DNA of 64,000 nt, taken from Limonium bicolor. Lineage: Eukaryota > Streptophyta > Magnoliopsida > Caryophyllales > Plumbaginaceae. The stretch is taken from positions 479,497,375 through 479,561,374 of the forward strand of contig CM041776.1 of assembly GCA_023374045.1 (NCBI GenBank), read 5' to 3'. The first letter of the stretch is position 1, and every line of letters begins with the position of its first letter. Positions 21,656 through 33,835 of the stretch are shown piece after piece. The notes beneath the pieces were generated by a model, which had not been told where the DNA came from, ran no database searches, and was given only the letters and a program-made list of their open reading frames with translations. Position numbers and translations under genes: made by a program.

Positions 21656-23744
21656 CATATAAAGTAATCTATTTTCATAGTTGCGATCTTATTTGTAACC
21701 GCTTGTTAATGTAAGAGCATATCTGAGTGATTTTGAACCAGAGATTGCATGATTTTGAAATAATTGTTTAGATGCTTTTAAGAGAGGTGAAATACTTTCT
21801 TTAACTTGATATGGTTATTTTCCTAGCTTCTCTTGGGTGTCCGGTAAAGATTCAACAACGATAGTTGCTCAAACTAAACCTATCTTCTCCAGTGCCACCA
21901 GTTCTTTTGCATATATCAAACACAACAAGAACACTTTCATCAACTCTTATGTGTCCTCTTGTTGTACACTTAGCATGTTGTGCTATGGAGAGATATCCAA
22001 GGGATTACTACATTAGGGACATCACAATTGTTCTGTTGATAATATACATACAATTCCTACAACTCCAACCCAATTCTTTTTGGTAAACCACTACCCAACA
22101 ACACTATACGGGCAGATTTTGTCCATTTTATGCTCTTTCTATCTACTACATTGTTTTATAGAAGTATTATTGTAGTCGAAAACGTGTTATTGTAGCTGGA
22201 AAAATGTTATTATAGTCAGAAAAAAGTGACTTATTCTTGTTTTCTTCACAAAATTCTTTGAGCTTTGCAGTCCTTATTTCTAAACGATGAGCTGGTTGAA
22301 TGGCATTGATCTTTCTACTGCTCAAATTTTTGAACTTTACATAACAAAGGGTCACTGATAAACACACTTAAGCTTGTAAGACTGACATGAGACAAAGCAT
22401 CCTTAGATTAGTGATAAAGACATCCTTCCACCTTTTCCACACCACACAAGGTAGTTTTTCACTCATACTAAACAATGAGTAGAGTAGAAAATGAACTTAA
22501 AGACCTCTACCGCACATCTAAAAACGCTAAGCATATTGTGCATGAACTTTGGTACCTATTAAAGCTCAAACAAAGCTATAAAAATGTCTTACAAGACTTC
22601 CAAAAGGGGAGTGGATAGGGAAACAAACTCTAGTTATGTAGTGCTTGAATCTTTTGATTGTTGATAAGTAAAGAAAAACTAAATGAAGTATGAGCATGTT
22701 GTAAAAGCAGTGAACACACTTTAGAAGGACGAATGAAGAATTAAGGATTTTGTATTCTCATTTCTCTTCACCTCAATTGTGAAAGAAATTCTCCCTTTTG
22801 CCACTCTATACACAAGATACATGAGACCGAACTTCTCGCATACACTAGTGCCAAGCTTCCTTTGATAGGGTAAACACTCAGTAGACCCACTAGTTTCTTC
22901 ACATACAAGGACGAGACTTACAATTTACACAACATAAGCTCAATACATAAACACGGGGCATTACACAAGTACCACTGAGGTTGTTGTGACTTACACGCTC
23001 TCAACACTATGTGATACTAGGATACAACAAGGATCTTCACTTCGATTAAGACTGAAGATCTCCCACTAGATCATAATCTATTAATATAGGAGTACTATTT
23101 ATGTCAGATCATGGCTGTTGACCCCTACGTTTTCATCCCTAAACCAAAGGATAGCAAAAAAAAAGAAAGGATTACAACAGTCCAAAGAACTCATCAAACA
23201 TAGTCCAATATTCCGTGGATAATTAAATACACTAATAATCATTTAGGAAGTCAAACAAACCTTTAACATTCTTTTTAAAAGTGCAAAATTACTAAAATAA
23301 ATAATAACCAAAATAGAACTATGATATATAGGTAGAACAAATAATAATTCCAAAAGTAAGTATCTCACAACATTCTAGCTCGAGTAGGTAAGAAATAAGA
23401 AGCTACGGGTCAGTGATGTTATGTATGACATAAACTCATTGAAAAAGAAATTGAAAATTCGCAAAAAATAAAAAATGAGTAAATAGGGAATTAGAAAAAA
23501 AAAAGGATAAAACTGCAATATATTAAAAAAAAAAAAAATAAGCTAAGTTATAATCGTACCGGTACGTAGGTGTAATCACCACTAGCATACACGGCCACAC
23601 CTCCGAGACCATATTTCTGTCTTGTTCTGTTGTCCATCTTCACCCGCCTCCTTTTTCATCACCTCCACAGCCAAACACTACGATCATCATATCCCCATCT
23701 AACAACACATCATCCCCGCGTACAGACTGTAGATCGTACGGGAC
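21656..23744. other. AT-rich DNA with no recognised gene
   Basis: No coding region is recognisable on either strand. It holds a small tandem repeat at 22167-22232 and, at about 23285-23455, a diverged direct repeat of 18465-18620. A stretch near 22800-23100 is less AT-rich but gives no protein match that I can support. Confidence 0.5.
22167..22232. repeat. Three-copy 20-bp tandem repeat
   Basis: The units TTATTGTAGTCGAAAACGTG, TTATTGTAGCTGGAAAAATG and a third diverged copy starting TTATTATAGTCAG lie head to tail. Confidence 0.7.
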
Positions 23745-23823
23745 GCTCACTCCTAATATGGGTGTGGCTGTTATGTGACAGTCTAGTCAGCTTGCTGACT
23801 GGACTACTTATGTGGCATAATAA

Positions 23824-24250
23824 GGGTCCGTTCGTTTGAAGTCTTAATGCTTCAAAATCACATTAAGTTGCATTTATGGTTAATGTCCGACAAGACATGT
23901 ATGCGATTTTGACTCAAAATCCAGGACAAATCGTGGGTGGAGTGACTTTATCTTAAAGGCTTGTTTTACTGCGTTTAACAATTAAGCTACATGTTTTATT
24001 TTACTGTCAATAAAATATTACTAACTTACCCTCATTCATTTTCACTTCCGTTGCCCGCACCTACCTCCAGTAGCAACCGTCAATGGTCCAATCAAGGGGC
24101 ATATTGATACTTTCTTCACAAACTTTTACAAAATTTAAAGCTGGCAGAAGAAGGGCCCAATAACCAAAACTACTTAATCTCAGCTTCTCCACCTATGATT
24201 AATGTCTGATTAATGTTGCTGAAATTGGACCGCTGTCAAAAGAACGACCC
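23824..24250. mobile_element. hAT-like MITE inserted in the left arm of the inverted-repeat element
   Basis: The left end is GGGTCCGTTCGTTTG; the right end in reverse complement is GGGTCGTTCTTTTG, an imperfect terminal inverted repeat. Flanks cataataa (23816-23823) and ctaaataa (24251-24258) look like a diverged 8-bp duplication, the length made by hAT transposases. The 427-bp interior is non-coding. The left arm of the larger element continues after it. Confidence 0.6.
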
Positions 24251-24439
24251 CTAAATAATGGTAATATTTGTACTAACTTTAAATAGTCATAACTTTTAAA
24301 ATATAAGTCCAAAATTAAAAATTTTTGCACCATTGTTCATCTAAATTCAAGCTCTTTAAAACAAGACCAGTCATGGATATGTTTCGACAAGTTTAAAAAT
24401 TTATGTTAGTTATATGTACATATAACATATATCAACTTC

Positions 24440-25200
24440 ACTTATGATTCACCACATACAGTTTAGAATACACCATATAACATTAATAATACACCACAAA
24501 ACAATAATGATTCATTATTTGTTCCGAATTTTGTTATCTAATTCACCACTTATTCGTTAATGAATCATAATACCAATTTCAGTGAATCATAATATCAAAT
24601 TTAATGAATCATAATATCATTTTGGTGAATCATCAGTCACATATAACAAGAAAACTTTTAAACAATAATACTACACAAAACAATATTTGGTACATAAGAA
24701 AAATACATCATTCGCTATATAAGGTTTATAATTTATTACAATACAATAATAATACACTAAAAACAATAATAATTTTGTATCGGTTCCGGAGTTTGTTATC
24801 TAATTCACCACTTATTAGTTAATGAATCATAATACCAATTTCAAATTAAATAATGATCATATATCAATTTAATGAATCATAACATCATTTTAGTGAATCA
24901 TCAGTCACATATAAAAAGAAAATTTTTAAACAATAATACAACACAAAACAATATTTGGTACGTAAGAAAAATACATGATTCACCGTATAAGATTTAAAAT
25001 ACACCATACAACAATAATAATACATCACAAAACAATAATGATTTTTATCGGGTTCAAATTTGTAATCTAATTCACCACTTATTAATTAATGAATCATAAT
25101 ATCAATTTTAATGAATCATAATACCAATTTTAATGAATTATAATATCAAAACTAATGAATCATATATGATTTTAGTGTATCATCATACACATGTAAAAAT
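24440..25200. repeat. Tandem repeat of about 265 bp, nearly three copies
   Basis: TTGTTATCTAATTCACCACT recurs at 24531 and 24793, and a close variant at 25060, giving a period of 262-267 bp. Each unit contains runs of TGAATCATAATATCA and ACAATAATACACCACAAAAC. It fills the interior of the inverted-repeat element. Confidence 0.82.
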
Positions 25201-25506
25201 AGGTTTTTTTTTAAGTTGTCAAAACATATCCATGACTGATCTTATTTTGAAGAGCTCGAATTTAGATGAACGATGATATAATTTTTTTTCATTTTGGACT
25301 TATATATTGAAAGTTACAACAATTTAAATTTAATATAGTAAAAAAGTAACCCAGTCAACAAAATAATCCCAGTCAGCTGCTGACTGGGACTGCCATGTTA
25401 GCAGCTCGCACAAAAAGTTTGTGCGGATGGTTCGTCCGCTCGAATTTGCGCCCCGTGTAATACCATCCCACTGACCATTCCCATCTACCGCCGCCAACTA
25501 ACAAGT

Positions 25507-25787
25507 AGGGCCGATTTCGGGGCTGTGCTTAAATCTAAATGAGACATTTTATAAAATTAAATTATGTATATATATAAAAATTACTAAATTAAATTATGTC
25601 ACTTTACTCTATAAATAAATAAGTAAAAATAAAGATTTTGAAGATTTGTGAATATCTTAATCATAAGCATTTCAATTTACTATATTTATTTAATTACTAT
25701 TATACTCAGTGAAAAAAATTTGGGGCCCATCATTTTGGGGGCCCCTATTCTGTCAAGCGGAATGCACCACCCTCCGAGACGGCCCTG
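25507..25787. mobile_element. Short non-coding TIR element
   Basis: The left end is AGGGCCGATTTCGGGGC. The right end in reverse complement is AGGGCCGTCTCGGAGGG, an imperfect inverted repeat. The 281-bp interior is AT-rich and non-coding. The class is unresolved. Confidence 0.5.
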
Positions 25788-26288
25788 CTAACACCGTTAC
25801 TTCACTACCAGCATATGCCAACACCAAACGAGCATCCACGAATCCCGATGACTCCACTGAAATACATCTTACTGCGGTGGATCAACACTCTTTGATATTT
25901 TGGTATTCTGAGTCTTCTAAGGAATTTCATTAGGCAAAATACTAAGCTTTTATTGAACCCATGAATTAGTAATGAAAAGATATCTAATAAAGAAGATAAT
26001 GACTTAAAATTCATAGTGCTCCAGGAAAATCAAAACGTATGCATTTCAAACTCTATTTCCAAAACGTGTGGTTGATTTGAGGTTGAAGTTGCTCTTTCCT
26101 AATTGAATATACAGATAGATCTGTCATTACTTTGATGCTTGCAGCCATATGGATCATTCATAGATGCTGAGCAGCACATAAGCACAAATAGTGTAGGAAT
26201 CCCTTAGGTTTTTTTTGTGAAACATTAATGAATTCCATAGATAGCATCAATTTTTTTTTCTTTCTGAAAACATTAGATAGCATGGAAG

Positions 26289-26517
26289 GGTTTAGTGGGC
26301 TTTAGTAAGTACGCCCGAATAAGTAATATTGCATCTAGAGGCAAGATTAGAGCTCAAGCGAGATAGTAAAGTTTTGGTAAGTAGATGTTCTTGGTAGAAA
26401 TGTGAGGTATGTGTGGGGTTGTTTTTTCTGTCCTAGTTGTATTGTGTGGTTACCGCTTTGGCGGCTCTCTAGGCTTTTGCCTAGTTTCTGGCCTTGTGCC
26501 CTAACTATCGAAAAAAA
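26289..26517 (+). mobile_element. Short retroposon with A tail (truncated LINE or SINE)
   Basis: An exact 14-bp duplication, AGATAGCATGGAAG, lies at 26275-26288 and 26518-26531. The enclosed 229 bp ends in CTAACTATCG followed by an A run. The last part, with GGCGGCTCTCTAGGC and TTGCCTAG, resembles the 3' end of plant L1 elements, so a strongly 5'-truncated LINE is more likely than a SINE. I see no clear Pol III boxes. Confidence 0.72.
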
Positions 26518-26531
26518 AGATAGCATGGAAG

Positions 26532-27994
26532 TTAGCTACCCAGTAAATGTAGCAAGATAATAATGAAGATTACCTAGTAATTATTTATTTTTTGTTGATA
26601 ATTTAACATCCTAAAAAGTGACCTGAACCTACGAGCTCCATCAGTGGTACTGGTTGGCTCCCCTTAGGTTCTTCCCCTTCCATATTGGCTAATCTTGGAA
26701 TTGAAGAGCATAGAAGAAGATAATAATAATGAAGTCCTACGGACTTATTAACATACTTACCTGGGCTGGGTTTATGGGTATCATGAAGGCCCATGGCCTG
26801 GATTAATAGTTTCCATTGTAGTTTGGAAATGTATTAGTCCAACATCTTCCCAAAGTGGAAGAGTGTACGTCAAATTTTGTGGTAGTGGGGTCTGCGTTCG
26901 CGGCCCCTATCCATATAGAATAACAAATTTTAGAGGCCCATTTGGTTGTGAACCAATATATTATCCAAACTCGGGTACATTCCATCTGCTAGTGATCCAA
27001 TACTATTACCAAAGTTCCGCCCATTCCGTTGTGGCCGAAACGTGGGTTTATGACTGTTTGTCCGTAATCAGTAGATTGTACCAAGCAAGTTCTTTACGGG
27101 GAAATAGAGGACCTAGAGGCTATAGTATTGTCCTGATTATTTGAAATATTTTTATTATTTACCTCATTATAAACTTATCAAGTATCTAGCACATCATCCG
27201 GTTATCAAAAATCTAATAAGTTTTTCTTATTTGTGTAAAGTTTGATTCATAACAATCATTATTAATGCAACACAACATGCCTAATAGAGCCTTTTTCATA
27301 AAATCAAAATTTTTTAATATTGTAATATTTTATGTCTTTACCAAATTAAAATATTTTTTAACCCAATAACCTATAATTTTTCATTCACTAATTTCAAATG
27401 CATGTTTCAAAACTAAAACTACATCTTTTAGTTGGGTATTATCAAGCAGAGATTTGGTTTACACTGCAACTCAGTGGCTTAGGTCCTAGGGCTTAGAGTG
27501 GCCAACAAATTTGTGTTAGTACACGTAGGCAAAGGAATGGAAGGATGAGATCAAGTTAGTGAGAGGAGTTCATTTGCTCTTTTTACTCCAAGTTTGTTAT
27601 TTCATTGAGTTTTATTTCTCTTCTTCGTGGTAATTATGAACTCTAAGTTTTTGTCATATATTCGAATCGCCAAGTCCTCAAACACTCTTGTCTCTCTTTT
27701 TAATACACTAATTTCCCAAAACCTTATTTGGCCATTCAAGTTGTTGTCAACTTGGACTCTCATCTTTCACTTCATTGTCAGTTATGGAGCTTGACTTTTA
27801 TGTTATCTAATTGAGAGCGGTTTTCAATTTCTAGTTTCATTTATGGTTGTCGATATCCTTTTCCATCAAGCGTTGTTGTTTCTCTCTTATGATGAATGCT
27901 ATGCTTTATTTGTGATCCTTATGTAAATTTTACCTCCATTGTGCCTTTTTGAGAAAATCTACTGCGTGAACCAACTGAGGTGATGGTGTTTGCA
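26532..27994. other. Non-coding DNA with no recognised gene
   Basis: Short open frames exist on both strands (for example 26863-27144 plus and 26603-26794 minus), but none shows a known domain or a convincing start. I cannot assign the region to an element. Confidence 0.45.
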
Positions 27995-28296
27995 TGTTGA
28001 ATTTTAGCATATTGAGGAGAGAAAAAAAAATACTTCAACCTTTATTGTTTGTACAAAAGAGTTTTGAATTACAGCAGAAAAGAGTTATAATGGAGATTCA
28101 AACTTAGACAAGAAAAGAGAGATGAGGCGGGAGGCTACACAGAGCGCAGAAGAGGGAAAAGCATAATGAATTACTATCTGTCGAGATAGCTCACACTACT
28201 AAAACCTAACTTAACCTTTTTACTAGAAAAGGGCTAAAACACCTTCACTTATATAACATTTAAATACAGTTGACTTAGGTCTTAACTTTCTTAACA
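27995..28296 (-). repeat. 3' LTR of Copia element D (302 bp)
   Basis: On the minus strand it starts TGTTAAGAAAG just after the purine tract and ends ATTCAACA, with a likely polyadenylation signal AATAAA near 28043. The size fits many plant Copia LTRs. The partner LTR is not in the window, so the outer end rests only on the CA terminus and the inverted TGTTGA/TGTTAA ends. Confidence 0.65.
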
Positions 28297-28310
28297 ACCC
28301 CTCTCAAAAC
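28297..28310 (-). other. Polypurine tract of Copia element D
   Basis: On the minus strand TTTTGAGAGGGGT directly precedes the LTR start TGTTAAG. Confidence 0.65.
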
Positions 28311-28379
28311 AAACAAGCTCATTGTTTTGTTTTGCTAATCCAAGTTAAGACCCATAGAGAAAAGGAAGATGAAAATAGT

Positions 28380-30628
28380 TCACTTCGAGCCTTTGATGTC
28401 TTGAATCCCAAGTTGTTTCAGAATTATTGGATAAGTGTGTCCTGGCAGAACCTTGGTGAATACATCTGCCATTTGTTGTCCAGAAAGTATAAACTTCACC
28501 CGCACAAGACCATCAAGTAGCTTCTGTCTTACAAAGTGGCAGTCCACTTCTATATATTTTTTCCTCTCATGGAAGACCGGATTTTTGGCAATGTGCACTG
28601 CAGCTTGGCTGTCTGATTTGGGTGGAATTGGTTGTATCTCCTCTATTCTCAATTCATGCAGCAACCTTGTCAACCAGCTCACATCTGCCACAGCCTGTCT
28701 TAATGCCCTATACTCTGCTTCAGATGAGGAAAGAGCCACATTAGATTGTTTGTTAGATTTCCAAGATGAAGCACTCCTAGCTCAATATAAAAACCACTAA
28801 TGGACTTTCTTGTATTGAGACATTCTACACAATCAACATCACAATAAGCTATTAGCTCAAAGTTTGAAGCATTAAGGGTTAATCCATAGTTCAAAGTATG
28901 CAGCTCTCATATGAACTTCTTTGGGTTTTTGTAGAAATTAACTTAGCAACTCAGCATAAAAAGATAAATAAGGTTTTATGTGTGTCAAAAACATCATTTT
29001 TCTTATCAGTCTTCTAAAAACCATAGGATTTTCTAAAGGCTTACCATCCTCTAAAAGCATGGTACTGTTCTAAAGGCTTACCTCTAAAAGCAGTTTGGTA
29101 TTCTGTTCTAAAGGCCCTGCTGTTTTCTTTGACTTGTCACATCCAAACTCATTAATAAGTTGTTCACAATAACTTCTTTGCATCAGAATCATGCCCCTTC
29201 CTGTCAAGGAATTACATTCCAAGAAATCTTCCTAGACAACCTATATCTTTAATTTTAAACTTCTGATGCAACCTGTTTTTCATTTGCCGTATCATATCAA
29301 TATCATCACCAGTGAGCAAAATATCATCAACATAAACAGCTAAAATGGTGATTCTCTCATTATATCTCATAGTAATTAAAGAATAATCATTTAAGGACTG
29401 TTCAAATCCTAAAGAACAAAGTAAACCACTCAACTTTTCATGCCATTGCCTTGAGGCTTGTTTCAGCCCATAAAGTGATTTCTAGTGGCAAATCCATATA
29501 TACTTCCTCGGGCAAATCCCCATGCAAAAAGTCATTGTTGATGTCTAATTGTTTAATGTCCCACTTCCTCTTTACAACAAGAATGATTATAGCTTTAATT
29601 GTTGTGAATTTTATCATGGGGGAGAAGGTTTCCAAATAATCTATTCCATGCTTTTGATTATAACCCTTAGCCAATAGTCTTGCTTTATATCTTTCAAGAG
29701 TGTCATCAGCCTTGTATATAATCTTATAAACCCATTTTGAACCTATGGGTTTCTTGTTGTTAGGGCAGTCCACTACTATCCATGTCTTGTTTATTTCTAA
29801 AGCACTAATTTCCTCTTTCATAGCGCTAATCCACTTTTCATTTTCTACAGCCTCATAATAATCATGTGGTCCAGTTTCACCTTTTACCTCTGCTAAGCAG
29901 GAAGTATAATCTACTTATCTTTACAAATCAACAGGTTTAGACATCATAAAATATTTTTGATGAGGTGAGAAAAGAATGCATTACAAATATGCTTAGTAAG
30001 AGTTTGTTGTGATTGCTGTAATGAGAGTTTATGATAAAATAAATCAAGGAAAGGATCAGAAAACTTATCTTGCGTTTGATGTGTTACACTTCCCAACTGG
30101 TAATCATCAAGGTACTTTGGTACTTGTCTTTCTGTTATCGATCTCTTAAGATCCATGTTCTCTTGTTCTTCTAAGTTACCAGTGTCTGTTGCAATGATTT
30201 CTTCTCCTCGTTCAGAATCAGTTGCTATCTGTTCATCCCCAGCAGCTGTTTGTTCATTTCTTGTAGCCGCTCCTGATGCATATTCTTCATTGCTATGGAC
30301 AGGTGCTGTTTGTTCATCCCAAACAACTATTTGTTCATTTCCTGCAACCTCTTCTGATGCATATTCTTCATTGCTATGGACAGGTGTGCTAAGCATCTCA
30401 ACATAGGGTTAGTTTGATCCAAATTATTATTCTCAACTAGTAAAGAAAAATGGTGTTCATCTTCAAGGATGTCAGTTTGTTTATCTAAACTATTTGTATG
30501 TTCAGAACTTATTATTTTAGTTCCTCTATAGGGGAAGATATTCTCATAAAACTGAACATCTATGTTAATGATAATCTTATTATTATCCAGATCAAATAAC
30601 TTGTATCCCTTTTTGTTTTCTGGATAAC
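28380..30628 (-). pseudogene. Copia element D pol: RT and RNase H, broken
   Basis: From the 5' side there is a linker with SITERQVPKYLDDYQLGSV near 30110, then RT with KPIGSKWVYKI, RYKARLLAKGYNQ, TFSPMIKFTTIKAI and QLDINNDFLHGDLPEEVYM. After a frame break near 29438 comes the active-site block AVYVDDILLTGDD. A decayed gap (29210-28900) leads to RNase H with LSSSEAEYRALRQAV, DSQAAVHIAKNPVFHERKKY and DGLVRVKFILSGQQMADVFT, ending at 28380. The YVDD residues and RNase H blocks are preserved, but stops and shifts around 28740-29212, 29438 and 29822-29940 make the copy inactive. The left edge of element C cuts the gene at 30628. Confidence 0.88.
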
Positions 30629-30633
30629 CAAGG

Positions 30634-31443
30634 TATTGGTACCCTAGGTTTTATTGAAAATGGCAACAGAGTAAGTTTGGGTGACAGAAGGAGTCTCACT
30701 GATAATGGCAACAAAGTAACTCTGGGTGACAGAAGGAGTCTGACTGCGTAAGGAGTCGTGCTGCGACATAAGATTATCCTGGAAAGTTCTAGAAGCAATG
30801 AGGTAAACCTCTACTGTTAAAACGTGGAGAAATACAAGGAAATAATTGCTCCACGCGTTCACATATGATCAGCTCCAAAAATCAAGGCGGTCAAGGTTAG
30901 AGAAGGCCAGTACGAGTCCTACTACAGAGCAGTTGAGATATTTCCTGGCCAATGCTTAGTGTGAGGTTGTGGGAGGTCGTGGAAACATCAGTTTACATGT
31001 TATGAGAGCAGTTACTTCGGGTATTATCAGTATTTAAGCAGTTATAAGTCATTTGCAATAGTTGGGGCTTTTTACTTCCACATTTCTAGAGAGAGAGTCA
31101 TACTGATAAGTTTTCATTTTGAGAGATTATATCGAGACTATGTCTATTCTATGCTCATATAGATTCATCTAGCTTATAGAGCTATTCCACCTAAACACTC
31201 CACACGTTGTATTAATCTATATTTAGAGTGTTTGGGTGTAGGTGTTAAGCATAACTACTCTGTCTAACCCCAAGATAGGACACTAGGTTGTAATTCACTT
31301 CGAATTTAAATACAAGCATATTCTGTCTTGTCAATTCTACACAAAAAGCTTCCGCATTATCTCCTTGGAAAATACTTGTTGTTAGTCGAGTTGGTTTGAG
31401 ACTAACACCTCAGACCTACTCGATCAGCACCTCGATCCTATCA
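30634..31443 (+). repeat. Left LTR of element C (810 bp)
   Basis: It starts TATTGGTACCCTAGG where the right LTR has TGTTAGAACCCTAGG, so the terminal TG is mutated here. It ends CTCGATCCTATCA. Near its start a 45-bp block containing AATGGCAACA and GACAGAAGGAGTCT is duplicated in tandem. Confidence 0.87.
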
Positions 31444-31445
31444 AG

Positions 31446-31458
31446 TGGTATCAGAGCC
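31446..31458 (+). other. Primer-binding site of element C (initiator Met tRNA type)
   Basis: TGGTATCAGAGCC lies two bases after the left LTR. Confidence 0.9.
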
Positions 31459-31472
31459 TGTGTTGGCTGATA

Positions 31473-32330
31473 AATCTCTCAAGATGGTAGAAAATTCTAA
31501 CTCAGATGAGGTTGAGTTAGGCACCACCAGTTTGATGTGCTTGATGGCTCACAATGGTGAGAAAACCGCTCATAATCAGGTAAGTAAGACTCCCTTTGTA
31601 TCTTTTTTATCAAATCTTGTTGCTAATGCAAATTCTGCACCCTCTTTATAGATTCAAATCATCCTAAGTTTGATCTAACCGAGGAAGAAGAAAGAATTGC
31701 CTTACTTTATGAAGAGATACACGTTCTAGAAGGGCATGTCACCAAAGATCGAATCAAACTTCATGAATCTGATAGCACAATTCAGAAACTTCAGCAAGAG
31801 TTGTGTGATGCTAGAACCCTCATCAATATCTTAGATACACATCAAGTCACTCTACATCAAAAGCTTAAAAAGAAAAAATCTAAGCCACATCCAAAAGATC
31901 TCTTTAAGCCACTCACTTTCGTTCGAGAAATCGCTGCCATTAAAAAACCAAAGTGGTGTGAGGAAAAGCTTATTGAGTTGAAATCCACTCAAACAAAACT
32001 TGAAAAGGGAAGTTGAAATCCACTAAGAGCAACTCTCTCAAATCAATGACTGCCCCATCATGGCTGAAAAGTAAAAATAGAGTGAATCTTGCTGAAATGA
32101 CATCAAGGCCAAATAATCTTTCTCGTTATAAGCTTCAACGTGAGAAATTTTCAAATAAGTTTAGGTGGCAAAAGAAGTACGTTATACTCCCTCCGATTGC
32201 GGATATTATGGTTATGAATGTCATACAGACTCTTCCTGTAATAAACTTTGTCATGATTTGTCATTTAATATATCTCATGTGTCTACAATTATCAAAGCTC
32301 GTGATCTTTACTATAGTACTTCTTCATGAT
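31473..32330 (+). pseudogene. gag remnant of Sirevirus C
   Basis: Short frames resemble the C-terminal half of Sirevirus gag. One carries DEVELGTTSLMCLMAHNGEK. A charged, coiled-coil-like stretch follows, with ALLYEEIHVLEGHVTKDRI and IQKLQQELCDARTLINILD. Several stops and frame changes follow from about 32015. A degraded Cys/His region near 32200 may be the old zinc knuckle. Gag normally builds the particle; the N-terminal part is missing here. Element E interrupts the region at 32330. Confidence 0.6.
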
Positions 32331-33835
32331 TGCTAAACGAGAAATTGTTAGGAAAACTATATATAAAATGAATAAAATAATAACCTATTCCTACAACTCT
32401 ACTACGGGTAGCAAAATAAAACCCGGTCGGAGTATAGTGTACATATATTACGACCGAGAGTATCGAACCCAAGGGACTTATAGAAAATTAGTCCTAATCC
32501 GGTAATAACCTATTCTAAGACAAGGGGGGAAATTGAAATGTTTTCTAATCCTAATCAAAACTAACTAACTAAGTGGTAATTACAATGAAATTATCCTTGA
32601 TCCAGGGTGTGAAACCATCTAAGTATCAATATGAACTCGAAACATAGCACAAGCCTTCGAACTAACCAACAATTGAATACGCCGGGTTTCCTGCCGGATA
32701 CCACTTGCACGGCATATTCAAAGACATTGAATATGCCGGACATTGGCCACCCGGCAGTGCATCCGGCATAGCCATATTGCATATTATTTCTCCAGTTTCC
32801 GGGTAGAAAACAGAAGACTCATCCCTATTAACAAATCGAGCATATATCATGCCGCGAAATGAACAAGGAAATGGGGGAAAATGGATTAATTCTCACTCTT
32901 ACCACTAACCCTTAAATCATAAGAAGAGAGTAGAAAGACCATTAAGAGAGTCTAACCTATCTTACTTGGGACTTGTCTTCCACAAGTAAGAATTGCATGA
33001 AGAGAAAAAGAGATCAACCTATTCTCTTTCAATAAGAACCTTACTCTTAATAAACTTGAAAATTATATTAAAGAAATCATATTGTTTACAAGAAGGAATT
33101 CATCCCTAACCAAGAATAAGCAAGGAGTTCCTACTCCACCATCCACACAAATCGAGAGAGAGAATACACAGGAGATAAGAAGATTGGATGTAGCCTTAAC
33201 CCGCCATGGATTCTTCTCTTCGCGTGGAAAGTTGCATAGAACTTCCTTGGACACCAACACCTTGGAAGAGTGCGGAAATGGAGTAATGAATGGAGTGTAA
33301 TATGATGTTGAAGTGTGTTGAATTGTAGCCTTCCTCGGCCTATTTATAGGCATTAATTGTGTCGATGCCGGGCGTCGTGCCGGATCACCAATAGCCGGCA
33401 CACGTGTTAAATGCGCCCAACTGTTAACGGTCGAAACCGTCAATTCCGCGCGAAACAGTGCATATGCCGGGTAGGATATACCCGGCATCACACCCGGCAT
33501 CATCCTTTTCACCAACGGTCAATAACTGCTATCGCTTGGTCAACCGTGGCGACTCTTCACTTATGCCGGATGGAATCTACCCGGCATTAGGTCCGGCAAT
33601 GCCTCTTTTCTGTTCTGTGCTTATGCCGTGCAGAAACTACCCGGCATGGAGTTCGGCTTCAACTGAACTTTTGCCTAGAAAATCATTCCTTGCACATAAA
33701 ACTCATAAAAACATAAATATGTACAAATAATATATTTTAACACATAATAAGCATAAATAACATAAATATAACTTTATTTAGATAAATATAATACTAAATC
33801 TAATGCATAAAATATGATAAGTCTGCGGCTTATCA
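32331..33835 (-). repeat. Element E LTR copy 1 (1505 bp)
   Basis: It aligns throughout with 35940-37436 and 39544-41040. On the minus strand it starts TGATAAGCCGCAGAC and ends TCTCGTTTAGCA. It carries GCCGG-type inverted repeats in two clusters, about 32686-32772 and 33369-33660. The cleanest, at 33464-33488, has 10-bp arms ATGCCGGGTA and TACCCGGCAT. Confidence 0.9.

Larger units (their letters stand above)
23745..25430. mobile_element. Long inverted-repeat element, MULE/foldback-like
   Basis: The outer arms are inverted copies. Left-arm blocks ATATAAGTCCAAAATTAAAA, GTTCATCTAAATTC and CAGTCATGGATATGTTT (24300-24395) recur in reverse complement at 25212-25320. The match extends outward to AGTCAGCTTGCTGACTGG near 23787 and CAGTCAGCTGCTGACTGG near 25370. 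The interior is an AT-rich tandem array. It encodes no transposase and so would be non-autonomous. Long arms are typical of Mutator-like and foldback elements, but I cannot find the 9-bp duplication that would fix the class, and the outermost ends are approximate. Confidence 0.68.

Noticed and set aside
26863..27144. 93-residue plus-strand frame as a host gene
   Set aside because: No recognisable domain, no gene-like context or splice pattern; about the size expected by chance in a 64-kb window.
33063..33515. 150-residue minus-strand frame in the E LTR, with a shorter copy at 36696 and 40292
   Set aside because: It crosses the GCCGG palindromes, is broken by small indels in the other LTR copies and has no known domain. 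It is more likely a chance frame.
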